A DNA stretch of 64,000 nucleotides from Hydrogeniiclostridium mannosilyticum (GTDB lineage: Bacteria; Bacillota; Clostridia; Oscillospirales; Acutalibacteraceae), in NCBI RefSeq assembly GCF_003268275.1, contig NZ_QLYR01000005.1:62001-126000 (forward strand), in the 5' to 3' direction. Shown piece after piece: positions 1 to 10,014 of this stretch. The notes beneath the pieces are model-generated. The model had not been told where the DNA came from and did no database searches. It saw only the letters and a program-made list of their open reading frames with translations. Positions within the stretch are counted from its first letter, which is position 1. Each line of letters begins with the position of its first letter. Made by a program: the position numbers and the translations under genes.

Positions 1-410
1 TGATCCGTACGCCGGAGGTTTCAATGGCGGCCTCGACCTTTTCAGCCCTGCCAAGTGTTCGGGAGTTTTTGTTTGATTTGCAGCAGGAGCTGGCGGCCCA
101 TAACAATGTAGTGATGGATGGACGGGATATCGGTACGGTCGTGCTGCCGAAGGCACAAGTCAAAATTTTTCTAACGGCGTCCCCGGAGGAGCGTGCCAGG
201 CGCCGCTTTAAGGATTTAGAAGAGGCGGGTAAAGCAATTTCCTATGAAGAGGTGCTCAAGGATGTAAAGGAGCGGGATTATAACGATTCCCATCGAGCGG
301 TTTCCCCGCTGCTTCCTGCTGCCGATGCCGTGCATTTTGATAATACCGGCTATACGCTGGAACAATCCGTTGAGAAGATTCTTGCGCTTGTACGCGCTAA
401 GGACGTGTAA
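1..410 (+). CDS. cmk: Cytidylate kinase, C-terminal part (5' end outside window)
   Basis: Phosphorylates CMP and dCMP with ATP in pyrimidine nucleotide salvage. The reading frame is already open at the first bases of the window, so about 136 codons of the C-terminal part are present and the P-loop is missing. Visible family marks are the MDGRDIGTVV segment (the Asp-Gly-Arg-Asp-Ile-Gly signature), an ASPEERARRR lid-like stretch and a RDYNDSHRAVSPL motif that contributes to nucleotide binding. A cmk-plsC-ispH-rpsA order is common in Firmicutes and matches the genes that follow. The ATG at position 24 is internal and not a start. Confidence 0.95.
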   Translation, partial: IRTPEVSMAASTFSALPSVREFLFDLQQELAAHNNVVMDGRDIGTVVLPKAQVKIFLTASPEERARRRFKDLEEAGKAISYEEVLKDVKERDYNDSHRAVSPLLPAADAVHFDNTGYTLEQSVEKILALVRAKDV

Positions 411-536
411 TCTGTCCAATATCTTTTTGTTTAATATACGGCTTATGAGGGTCCGGCTGTTAAGACAGCCCTCTACAGGGTGAGTAGCTATTCCCGAAAT
501 CTGCGGGAATAGCGGCCCATATTTTGTTTTGAATAG
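411..536 (+). other. Intergenic hairpin region between cmk and plsC
   Basis: Two inverted repeats lie between cmk and the first acyltransferase. GGCTGT..ACAGCC forms a short one, and a 10-bp perfect stem (GCTATTCCCG at 487-496 with CGGGAATAGC at 504-513) forms a stronger one. The stronger hairpin is followed by GGCCCATATTTTGTTTT, a loose T-rich tail, so it may be a weak terminator or processing site. No small ORF with a good ribosome site was seen here. Confidence 0.4.
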
Positions 537-545
537 GTGGTTAGA

Positions 546-1169
546 ATGAAGATGATGCCTTTATATCGTTTTGCCAGGCTTGTCGCCAGGCCGCTTGTGT
601 TCCCATTTATCCCCTATAAGGTTAAAAACAGGGAGCGCTGTCCTGACAAAGGAGGGCTCATTATATGCGCGAACCACGTGAGTATGTCGGATGCGCCGCG
701 CTTGGCCTGTGTGGAGAAAAGGCAGATTTATTTTATGGCAAAATCAGAGCTGTTCCAAAATAAGTTTCTGGGCTTCTTGCTGAAAAAGCTGGGGGCTTTC
801 CCGATTCAAAGAGGCAAGGGGGATGTCGGCGCCATTGACCACGCCGGAAACCTTCTGAAAAACGGCGGCGCCATGGGAATATTTTTGGAGGGGACCCGCT
901 CAAAGGATGGCAGCTTAGGCCAGCCGAAGTCAGGCGCGGTCATGCTGGCCCATAAGTACGAAGTGCCGATATTGCCGGTCTGCATTACCCCGGTCGGCAG
1001 CCCTCTTCCGCGTCTTTTTCACCGGGTCATTATTTCCTACGGCGAACTGGTTAACCCTGCCGAGCTGGGAATTGAGAAGGGTTCCGGCCAGGAGTTCCGT
1101 GCTGCCAGCAGGGCCTTGATGGAGCGTATAGAAGCCCTGCGAAACCGGGATTTGGAGCGTACGAAATGA
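546..1169 (+). CDS. plsC: 1-acyl-sn-glycerol-3-phosphate acyltransferase (PlsC family)
   Basis: Transfers an acyl chain to the sn-2 position of lysophosphatidic acid, giving phosphatidic acid for membrane lipids. The 207-residue product has the family HX4D catalytic motif (NHVSMSD, His44 and Asp49) and the LEGTRS motif III near residue 115. The ATG at 546 was chosen because AGGTGG lies five bases upstream; the GTG at 537 overlaps that ribosome site. The stop overlaps the start of the next gene (ATGA), so the two are translationally coupled. A second PlsC-like protein follows directly, so which of the two is the main PlsC is not certain; this one has the canonical motifs. Confidence 0.9.
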   Translation: MKMMPLYRFARLVARPLVFPFIPYKVKNRERCPDKGGLIICANHVSMSDAPRLACVEKRQIYFMAKSELFQNKFLGFLLKKLGAFPIQRGKGDVGAIDHAGNLLKNGGAMGIFLEGTRSKDGSLGQPKSGAVMLAHKYEVPILPVCITPVGSPLPRLFHRVIISYGELVNPAELGIEKGSGQEFRAASRALMERIEALRNRDLERTK

Positions 1170-1780
1170 AGGCATATTTTTTTCTGCTGCACCTTCTGCA
1201 GCCGTTTTCCAAGCTTGCGTTTCATCTGTCTTACAGCGGGCTTGAAAATGTGCCCTCTCAGGGGCCGGTCATTGTTTGCTGCAATCACCGTTCCGTCATA
1301 GATCCGTTCTTTGTCGCAACGGTTTTCAAAAGAGCTGGCCGCCAGGTCCGGTTTATGGCAAAGTCCGAGCTGTTTGAAGACCATGGGCGCCTGGCCCGTT
1401 CTTTTTTGGAGATGGCAGGCGCTTTTCCGGTACAGCGTGAAAAAGGAGATATGGAGGCGGTTAAGATGGCTGCCGGTATCCTCAGCAAAGGCGGCGTGCT
1501 GGGAATTTTTCCGCAGGGACGGGTGGTTTTTGACAATGCTCCCTTTCGGCCTAAGGCAGGCTTTGCCCTAATTGCGGCGCGTACAAAAGCCTCTGTGCTT
1601 CCAGTCAGTATTTACTGTGATGGAAAGTTGACTCGCTTCAGAAAAAAGGTTACAATAAGAGTAGGAAAACTGATTGCCTGGGATGAACTGGGGCTGGCGG
1701 AGAACAATCGTGAGTGTCTCAAGCAGGCCGCGTTATTATTGGCAAAAAGAATCAATTCTCAGCTGGAGGAAAAACATTGA
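1166..1780 (+). CDS. PlsC-like acyltransferase paralogue with altered motif III
   Basis: A second lysophospholipid acyltransferase-type protein of 204 residues. The HX4D catalytic motif is intact (NHRSVID, His41 and Asp46), and the FMAKSELF segment is shared with the upstream paralogue. Motif III, normally EGTRS, reads FPQGRV here: the acidic residue used for glycerol-phosphate binding is Gln. Substrate preference may therefore differ from classical PlsC. It starts inside the stop of the upstream gene, and its own TGA overlaps the TTG start of ispH, so three genes are read as one coupled unit. Confidence 0.8.
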   Translation: MKAYFFLLHLLQPFSKLAFHLSYSGLENVPSQGPVIVCCNHRSVIDPFFVATVFKRAGRQVRFMAKSELFEDHGRLARSFLEMAGAFPVQREKGDMEAVKMAAGILSKGGVLGIFPQGRVVFDNAPFRPKAGFALIAARTKASVLPVSIYCDGKLTRFRKKVTIRVGKLIAWDELGLAENNRECLKQAALLLAKRINSQLEEKH

Positions 1781-3771
1781 ATATCACTGTGGCGAAAACC
1801 GCCGGCTTTTGTTTTGGCGTGGACCGGGCCGTACAAATTGTGGACGGGCTGTTGGACCGGCAACAAAGAGTTTGTACACTGGGACCGATTATTCATAATC
1901 CTCAAACCTTGTCGCGGCTGGCTCAGCGCGGCGTTCGCGTAGTAGAGACGCCACAAGAGGTTTCAGCAGGGGAGATGTTGGTGATTCGCTCGCACGGCGT
2001 CGCTCAGGCGGTATTTGACGAGATGGAATCGCGGGCGGTGCAATATGTGGATGCAACCTGCCCGTTTGTTGCCAAAATTCATCGCATTGTGGCCCAGGCA
2101 GGTGAAAAAGGGGAAATTGTTTTCATTGCCGGAGATCCAGGCCACCCGGAAATACAGGGAATCATCGGCCACTGCAAAGGCCAATATCATGTTTTTAAAA
2201 ATCATCAGGAATTACATGATTTATTAAATAATATTCTTTATGAGAAAAATATGCCGGTTTGTATCGTCTCTCAGACAACTTTTTCTGTTACAGAATGGAA
2301 AATTTGCCTCGAAATCCTAAAAAAGGTATATACAAATGCGGCAATTTTTGATACAATATGTAATGCTACTGCGAATCGTCAATCTGAAGCGGTGGAGCTT
2401 TCCCATAAAAATGACATCGTGATTGTTATCGGGGGGCGACAGAGCTCTAATACGGCCAAGCTTTTGAATGTTTGTCGTGAAAATTGCGAGGCTTACTTGG
2501 TGGAAACAGCCGGGGAGCTGCCGCTGGAAAGGCTCAGAGAGGCGAAAAACGTTGGCATTACTGCCGGGGCTTCCACACCGGCAAGCATTATTAAGGAGGT
2601 ACTTGCTACCATGTCAGAAATCAAGGAAAACACAGATCCAGTTGTAATGGAGGATAATGCCGATTCCAGCTTTGCTGAGATGCTTGAGGAGTCACTCAAG
2701 AGTTTAAATACAGATGAAAAGGTTCGTGGTGTTGTTGTCGGTATAGCCCCCAATGAGATTTATGTGGATGTGGGCAGAAAGCAGGCCGGTTTTGTTCCGC
2801 TTTCCGAGCTTTCATCTGACCCCAACGCAAAGCCGGAGGACATTGTCAAGGTTGGCGATGAGCTTGACCTGCTGATTATGCGCACCAACGACCAGGAGGG
2901 TACCATTATGCTCTCCAAAAAACGCTTAGATGCGGCAAAGGGTTGGGAAGAGGTTGCCGCCGCTGCGGAGGATGGCGAGACAATTCTGACCGGCGTTGTA
3001 ACCGAAATCATCAAGGGCGGCGTTATTGCAGTTACAAATGGCGTTAAGGTCTTTATCCCCGCTTCTCAGGCCACCGCCTCCCGTTCAGACCCGCTGGATG
3101 ATCTGCTTAAGAAGGAAGTCCGCTTCCGCATCATTGAGGTCAACCGCGGCCGCCGCCGTGCGGTTGGTTCCATCCGTTCGGTTCTGAAGGATGAGCGCAA
3201 AGCACTGGCTGATAAGTTCTGGGAAACCGCCGAGGTTGGCAAGGAATACACCGGTGTGGTAAAGAGCCTGACCTCTTACGGGGCTTTTGTTGATTTGGGC
3301 GGTATCGACGGTATGATTCATATTTCCGAGCTCTCTTGGGGACGCATTAAGCACCCGAGCGAGGTTGTCAATGTAGGCGATACGGTCAAGGTGTACATTA
3401 AAGCGCTCGACCAAGAGAAGGGAAAAATCTCTCTGGGTTATAAGCGTGCAGAGGACAACCCGTGGGAGGTTCTCCGCCGTGACTACCCGGTGGGTACGGT
3501 TGTAGATGCAACGGTTGTCGGCATGACCACTTTTGGCGCTTTTGCAAGAATTATTCCCGGAATTGACGGCTTGATTCATATTTCTCAAATTGCCGACCAT
3601 AGAATTGAGAAGCCGCAGGACGTTCTTGCAATCGGTGATGTTGTGAAAGCAAAGATTACCGAGATCGATTTTGATAAGAAGCGTGTAAGCCTTTCCATCC
3701 GCGCTTTGCTGAACGATGAAGCTTCTGAAGATACTTCGTCGGAGGCTCAAGAGGACGCGTCCGAAGAATAA
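1777..3771 (+). CDS. ispH: Fused 4-hydroxy-3-methylbut-2-enyl diphosphate reductase / ribosomal protein S1
   Basis: The N-terminal ~280 residues are IspH, the [4Fe-4S] enzyme making IPP and DMAPP in the last step of the MEP pathway. The three cluster cysteines are visible: Cys12 in GFCFGV, Cys95 in TCPFV and Cys195 in ICNAT. The C-terminal ~385 residues carry four S1 RNA-binding repeats (for example YGAFVDLGGIDGMIHISEL) and an acidic tail, as in Firmicutes RpsA. This fusion is known in Clostridia. The TTG at 1777 has TGGAGGA seven bases upstream and overlaps the plsC stop. An internal AAGGAGGT and in-frame ATG at 2611 may also allow separate S1 synthesis (separate entry). dxs, another MEP gene, lies further along the window. 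Confidence 0.95.
   Translation: MNITVAKTAGFCFGVDRAVQIVDGLLDRQQRVCTLGPIIHNPQTLSRLAQRGVRVVETPQEVSAGEMLVIRSHGVAQAVFDEMESRAVQYVDATCPFVAKIHRIVAQAGEKGEIVFIAGDPGHPEIQGIIGHCKGQYHVFKNHQELHDLLNNILYEKNMPVCIVSQTTFSVTEWKICLEILKKVYTNAAIFDTICNATANRQSEAVELSHKNDIVIVIGGRQSSNTAKLLNVCRENCEAYLVETAGELPLERLREAKNVGITAGASTPASIIKEVLATMSEIKENTDPVVMEDNADSSFAEMLEESLKSLNTDEKVRGVVVGIAPNEIYVDVGRKQAGFVPLSELSSDPNAKPEDIVKVGDELDLLIMRTNDQEGTIMLSKKRLDAAKGWEEVAAAAEDGETILTGVVTEIIKGGVIAVTNGVKVFIPASQATASRSDPLDDLLKKEVRFRIIEVNRGRRRAVGSIRSVLKDERKALADKFWETAEVGKEYTGVVKSLTSYGAFVDLGGIDGMIHISELSWGRIKHPSEVVNVGDTVKVYIKALDQEKGKISLGYKRAEDNPWEVLRRDYPVGTVVDATVVGMTTFGAFARIIPGIDGLIHISQIADHRIEKPQDVLAIGDVVKAKITEIDFDKKRVSLSIRALLNDEASEDTSSEAQEDASEE
2593..2613 (+). 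promoter_or_regulatory. Internal Shine-Dalgarno and start codon for a separate S1 protein
   Basis: A near-perfect ribosome site AAGGAGGT (2593-2600) lies ten bases before ATG at 2611, in frame with the fused gene and exactly at the domain boundary. The first residues would be MSEIKENTD, a typical free N-terminus, giving a 386-residue S1. Direct sequence observation; use in vivo is inferred. Confidence 0.6.
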
Positions 3772-3786
3772 AACTATCTTTAATCC

Positions 3787-3829
3787 GAGTACAAAGAGAG
3801 GCTTTGATTTCTCTTTGTACTCTTTTTTT
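3787..3829 (+). terminator. Rho-independent terminator after ispH-rpsA
   Basis: A perfect 12-bp stem GAGTACAAAGAG / CTCTTTGTACTC with a 12-base loop is followed by seven T residues. It closes the cmk/plsC/ispH-rpsA unit and separates it from yunB. Confidence 0.9.
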
Positions 3830-3891
3830 ATCTGGATGATTCACCAAAAGAAATTCCCCGGAGTAGTATAAAAAGGAATGGGGGGATTTCG

Positions 3892-4542
3892 ATGAGAAGG
3901 CGTTGGAGGCGTCCGCGCCGTGTGAAGGTACAGTGGAAGTTTATTTTTACGCTGATCCTGCTGGGGATAATGCTGTTTATTATGGATAAAAGCCTGAAAC
4001 CAATTATGGAGGCGGTCAGTGAAAATGAGGCCCGTGTAAGCGCAATGCAGACTATTCAGGAGACCGTTTTACAGGAACTGGAAACAGGGGATATTACATA
4101 CAGTGACCTGGTAGATGTTCAGCGTGATGATGCGGGGAACATCTTGGCGATCACTACAAATATCGTTCGGATGAATGAGCTGAAATCCAGCCTGCTGACT
4201 AAAATACAGAACAACCTAAGCGCCTATAGCCATCAGGAGATTGGCATTCCTATTGGAACGCTAACCGGCAGCGAGTTTCTTCATGGGCGAGGCCCGGAGG
4301 TTCCTCTGCGCGTTACCCTTGCGGGGAATGCGGCGGCAGATTTTGAAAGCCAGTTTGAGTCGGCAGGCATCAATCAGACAAAACATAGGATTACCCTGAA
4401 GATTCATCTTCAGCTTTATACTTTTATTCCAGGGATCGACGGAACGGTTGACGTGGATACGGATATTCCTGTAGCAGAAACAGTCATTGTTGGAGAGGTG
4501 CCGGACATTATTGCAAATTTGTCTTCGTTGACGGGCTCATAA
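3892..4542 (+). CDS. yunB: Sporulation protein YunB
   Basis: A 216-residue protein of the YunB family, which is made in the mother cell during sporulation in Bacillus; its biochemical role is not established. It has an Arg/Lys-rich N-terminus (RRRWRRPRRVK), one transmembrane helix at about residues 19-35 and a predicted extracytoplasmic domain. Family-type segments are the GIPIGTLTGSEFLHGRGP block and the ITLKIHLQLYTFIPG strand. GGGGGGAT lies just upstream of the ATG. It is transcribed alone, between the S1 terminator and ligA, and supports a spore-forming host. Confidence 0.85.
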   Translation: MRRRWRRPRRVKVQWKFIFTLILLGIMLFIMDKSLKPIMEAVSENEARVSAMQTIQETVLQELETGDITYSDLVDVQRDDAGNILAITTNIVRMNELKSSLLTKIQNNLSAYSHQEIGIPIGTLTGSEFLHGRGPEVPLRVTLAGNAAADFESQFESAGINQTKHRITLKIHLQLYTFIPGIDGTVDVDTDIPVAETVIVGEVPDIIANLSSLTGS

Positions 4543-4602
4543 AACTCAGGAGGATCACACACACTACGGAGGAATAGACTAATTTGGGCAGGATGCAGGT
4601 GA

Positions 4603-6591
<1,989 letters not shown>

Positions 6592-6625
6592 AGTGGTAGC
6601 GGCCATGTTGAGCTGTGATAATATA

Positions 6626-6663
6626 AAAGAAGAACAGGCGTAAAAGCGCCTGTTCTTCTTTTA
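6626..6663 (+). terminator. Terminator after ligA
   Basis: The stem AAGAAGAACAGGCG / CGCCTGTTCTTCTT has a six-base loop and runs into a T-rich stretch. It is symmetric enough to act in both directions. Confidence 0.85.
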
Positions 6664-6761
6664 TAAGGGGACGGCCAGTCCGGAATATCGAGGCAGCAAG
6701 TATTAACTAGACTATTCAATGGTCATTCATTGGCTGGCAAATTCTTTGGCCGGCTTACCGG

Positions 6762-6801
6762 CGCAGGGGCGGCATGAGCCTTCCGGCATGCCGCCCCTGC
6801 G
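6762..6801. repeat. 15-bp perfect inverted repeat in the ligA/pheST convergent gap
   Basis: CGCAGGGGCGGCATG (6762-6776) and its exact complement (6787-6801) flank a 10-base loop. The tail on the + strand is TTTATCAC and there is no T run on the - strand, so termination would be weak. No other copy was noticed in the window. The rest of 6664-6871 shows no gene. Confidence 0.6.
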
Positions 6802-6871
6802 TTTATCACATTATACTGCTTTACAAAAACCTGCTAAAGAGCCGTTTTTCTTTACGGCATATAGATTCAGC

Positions 6872-7162
6872 TTATTCTGCCAACGCCCTTGTTAACCATG
6901 CATCTGCAATATCCATTGCAAGATAAAGGCCGCTCTTTTCGCTTGTTTTTACAATCTGCTTACGGGAAAGAATATTGGCATCCGTATACATAAGCTGTAC
7001 GGTAACTTTGTCAGCCACCTCAAGGTTTTTTACTGTTTTTTTACTTTTTATTTCCAGCTTAACAACGTACTTATCCTTCATACTCCCATAATAGATCGTA
7101 TTTCCGCAGCGAACCAAAGGTTTTCCCTTATAAGTAGGAAAGGTGCTTTTAGCGCTATTCAT
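6872..7162 (-). CDS. Conserved-looking small protein of unknown function
   Basis: I do not recognise this 96-residue protein. It is predicted to be soluble, lysine-rich and mixed alpha/beta. A short stretch GNTIYYGSMKDKYVV is followed by strands such as KVTVQLMYTD, and the C-terminal helix (LYLAMDIADAWLTRALAE) would suit a small regulatory or adaptor fold. There are no signal peptide, membrane segment or metal motif. ATG at 7162 was preferred because GGAAGGAG lies about 12 bases upstream; a TTG at 7195 would add 11 residues. It lies just downstream of the ireB-like gene on the same strand (49 bases) and may share its transcript. Confidence 0.55.
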   Translation of the reverse strand: MNSAKSTFPTYKGKPLVRCGNTIYYGSMKDKYVVKLEIKSKKTVKNLEVADKVTVQLMYTDANILSRKQIVKTSEKSGLYLAMDIADAWLTRALAE

Positions 7163-7211
7163 TGTGATGTTGCTCTCCTTCCATTCGACTTCCAATATGC
7201 GTACGCAAGGC

Positions 7212-7457
7212 TTAATCGCCCAAATAGGATTTTAATAGAACCTGCATGAGCTCATCGCGGTCAATTTTCCGAATTAAGCTGCGGGCATTGTTATGGGTTG
7301 TAATATAGGTTGGATCCTCTGACAGAATATACCCGACAATTTGATTAATAGGGTTATAGCCCTTCTCTTTCAATGCATCATAAACAATGGTAAGCATTTT
7401 TTTAATGTCGTTTTCCCGGTCGTTTCCAAGAGAAAAAGTAATCGTTTTATCCAGCAA
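7212..7457 (-). CDS. ireB: IreB-family regulatory phosphoprotein (UPF0297)
   Basis: A small, 81-residue member of the IreB/YrzL family. In Enterococcus, IreB is phosphorylated by the PASTA kinase IreK and affects cephalosporin resistance. The family signature [20 protein letters not shown] is clear, followed by the [14 protein letters not shown] helix. Start TTG at 7457 was chosen because GGAGGTG lies six bases upstream. In most Firmicutes it sits with alaS, ruvX and a DUF1292 gene; here it is instead downstream of pheT with an unknown gene after it. No PASTA kinase is in the window. Confidence 0.85.
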   Translation of the reverse strand: MLDKTITFSLGNDRENDIKKMLTIVYDALKEKGYNPINQIVGYILSEDPTYITTHNNARSLIRKIDRDELMQVLLKSYLGD

Positions 7458-7578
7458 TCCAAACACCTCCAGCTGTATTGCGAAAAAAGAACGCAACTCA
7501 AATATAACACTTATTTCTTATCATACATCATGGAGCGAATAAATTCAAGGGAATTTTCTATCTGCGGCCGCAAAAAAA

Positions 7579-9969
7579 TCAGGAACGCAGAGCCGCGCCC
7601 ACCGTTTCAAGTTCTTTAAACACTTTTTTCATAGCCGCGGTTGTTTGCTCCTCTGTCAGTGTGCTGTCCTTGGAACGCAGCAAAATGCTGAAGGCGACAC
7701 TCTTTTTATTCTTTTCAATTTGTTCGCCTTTATATACGTCGAACAGCTTAATATTTTCCAAAAGGCTTCCAGCGCCCCGAATGATTGCTTTTTCCAGTGT
7801 GAGCACGGGGATGCTGTCGTCGCATACCAATGCGAGGTCACGGGTAACAGCCGGGAACTTAGGGAGGGGGGTATACATTTTTTCCGCATTTGCCTTTCGG
7901 AACATCAGGTCGGCATCCAGTGTAAAGCAGTAAAAGCGCTCATTAATACCGTAATTCTCCATTACCTTGGGGTGGATTTCACCAATAGTCCCAAGCGTTT
8001 GGTTGTCCAGCGTCAAAACCGCACAGCGTCCCGGGTGGTAAGAAGGGCTCTCAGCAGTAGCTTTAATGTCCCAACCGGTTACATTAAGGGCTGCTAAAAG
8101 CTGCTCTGCCATACCCTTGGCGGCGAAGAAATCGGCGTTGTTTCCATACATGCCGGCGACGAGGGTTGTCTTCTCCAACGGTAATTGATCGGGCTCCGTC
8201 GGAACATACTCGCTGGCGAGTTCAAAAAGGCAGGCGGCCTCGTTGCGGTTGTTATAATTGCGGGCCAAAATTTCCATCATAGAGGGCAGGGCAGTGGTAC
8301 GCATCACACTGGTATCTTCACCGAGAGGGTTGGAAATTGTTACAGATTTACGCAGCGGGTCCCCCTTCGGCAAATTGATTTTATCGTAGTATTTCGGACT
8401 GATGAAGGAATAGGTCATAATTTCACTGGCGCCAAGTGCCAGCATCGTGCGGTGGATTACCTGGTCGAATTTCTGGCGGGGCGTGTATTTTCCCTGCGCG
8501 CCGCCGGAAAGCTGTGTTCCTTCAACGTTGTTGTAGCCGTAAAAGCGTATGATCTCTTCGGCAATGTCGGCCTTGTGCTCAAGGTCGGGGCGGAAGGTCG
8601 GGACGAGGATATCCTCTCCGTCGAACCTACAGTCCAGTCTGGTTAAAATGGCTTTCATTTCCTCCAGCGAAAGCTGGGTGTTCAGAAAACCGTTCACCCA
8701 ACTGGCATCCAGGTGGATTCTGCGGCGATCGCTGGAGGAGTGGTTGTCCATCAGAACCCCGTCCATAACATCTCCGGCATCGAGCAGTTCAACCAGCTCG
8801 CAGGCGCGCTCAAGGGCGGGAAGGCAGTTGTTGGGGTCAAGGCCCTTTTCATAGCGGGAGGAGGCATCTGTGCGCATTCCTTGGTCCCTTGCCGTTGTAC
8901 GGACGGAGGCGCCGTCGAAGCAAGCAGATTCAAAAACAACGGTGGTGGTGTCGTCCATAATTCCACTGAACTCGCCGCCCATAACGCCAGCGATAGCAAT
9001 AGGCTTTTCGGCATCGGCTATAACCAGCTGCTTTGACGTCAAAGTCCGGTCTACACCGTCGAGTGTGGTAATGGTTTCACCCGCTTGCGCTTTGCGTACC
9101 CGGATTTTACCGCCGGCAATAAAACGGATATCAAATGCGTGCATGGGCTGGCCGTATTCGAGCATAACATAGTTGGTGATGTCAACGATATTATTGATTG
9201 GACGGACGCCCAGGGCGCGCAAGCGCTCGCGCATCCAGCGGGGAGAGGGCTTGACACGGACATTTTTGACAACCCGGGCGGAGTAGATGGAGCAGAGATC
9301 GGTTTCCTCTATTTGAATGTCCAGCATATGGGTACAATCGCCGTGTCCAGCCTTTACCACAGGAGTGTGCAGCGACAGCGGCTTTTGGAAGGTAGCAGAG
9401 GCCTCGCGCGCAAGGCCAATAACAGAGAAGCAGTCCGGCCGGTTGGAGGTAATCTCAAATTCAACGACAGTGTCATCTAGTCCAATTGCCTTTTGAATAG
9501 GACGGCCCAGGGTCAGGTCACAGCCGTCCGCCTCGGTCAATACAAAAATACCGTCCTCAATGGCAGAGGGAAAATCATGTTTTGTCAGGCCAAGTTCACC
9601 CAGGCTGCACAACATGCCGTTGCTTTCAATTCCGCGCAGCTTTCCTTTTTTGATTTTAACGCCGCCGGGGAGCCGGGAATTATTTAAAGCAGCAGGGACA
9701 ACATCGCCGGCCTTCAGGTTTTGTGCGCCGGTGACAATCTGGACCGGATCGCCTGTGCCAATATCAACCTGGCAGATCCAGAGATGATCGGAGTCGGGGT
9801 GGCGTTCCAGTGAAACAACTTGAGCTGTCACAACGTTGTCGATCTCACTGCCTTCTGTCTCCCAGCCCTCGACTTTGGAGCCGCTCATGGTGATTGCCTC
9901 CGTAAAAGAACGCATCGGCATTTCGCCTATATCTACGAATTCTTTCAACCATTTCATGGAAAGATCCAT
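7579..9969 (-). CDS. pheT: Phenylalanine-tRNA ligase beta subunit
   Basis: Beta subunit of the alpha2-beta2 PheRS that charges tRNA-Phe. The roughly 796-residue protein shows the EMAP-like tRNA-binding domain (HPDSDHLWICQVDIG and VTGAQNL), the B3/B4 editing domain, the B5 domain and a C-terminal ferredoxin-fold anticodon-binding domain ending KVFKELETVGAALRS. The start at ATG 9969 gives the usual MDLSMKWLKEFVD opening; GTG at 9981 is an alternative and the ribosome site is weak, which suggests coupling to pheS 45 bases upstream. The unit is controlled by the T-box before pheS. Confidence 0.95.
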   Translation of the reverse strand: MDLSMKWLKEFVDIGEMPMRSFTEAITMSGSKVEGWETEGSEIDNVVTAQVVSLERHPDSDHLWICQVDIGTGDPVQIVTGAQNLKAGDVVPAALNNSRLPGGVKIKKGKLRGIESNGMLCSLGELGLTKHDFPSAIEDGIFVLTEADGCDLTLGRPIQKAIGLDDTVVEFEITSNRPDCFSVIGLAREASATFQKPLSLHTPVVKAGHGDCTHMLDIQIEETDLCSIYSARVVKNVRVKPSPRWMRERLRALGVRPINNIVDITNYVMLEYGQPMHAFDIRFIAGGKIRVRKAQAGETITTLDGVDRTLTSKQLVIADAEKPIAIAGVMGGEFSGIMDDTTTVVFESACFDGASVRTTARDQGMRTDASSRYEKGLDPNNCLPALERACELVELLDAGDVMDGVLMDNHSSSDRRRIHLDASWVNGFLNTQLSLEEMKAILTRLDCRFDGEDILVPTFRPDLEHKADIAEEIIRFYGYNNVEGTQLSGGAQGKYTPRQKFDQVIHRTMLALGASEIMTYSFISPKYYDKINLPKGDPLRKSVTISNPLGEDTSVMRTTALPSMMEILARNYNNRNEAACLFELASEYVPTEPDQLPLEKTTLVAGMYGNNADFFAAKGMAEQLLAALNVTGWDIKATAESPSYHPGRCAVLTLDNQTLGTIGEIHPKVMENYGINERFYCFTLDADLMFRKANAEKMYTPLPKFPAVTRDLALVCDDSIPVLTLEKAIIRGAGSLLENIKLFDVYKGEQIEKNKKSVAFSILLRSKDSTLTEEQTTAAMKKVFKELETVGAALRS

Positions 9970-10014
9970 TTTTAATACCACGCTTTCTTTACAAGTAATA
10001 TATCAATGTTTTTA

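Noticed and set aside
3085-3750. 221-codon frame opposite the S1 domain
   Set aside because: Antisense shadow of conserved S1 repeats, with no ribosome site and no family resemblance.
8185-8646. 153-codon + strand frame opposite pheT
   Set aside because: Antisense to the conserved PheRS beta core, with no independent support.
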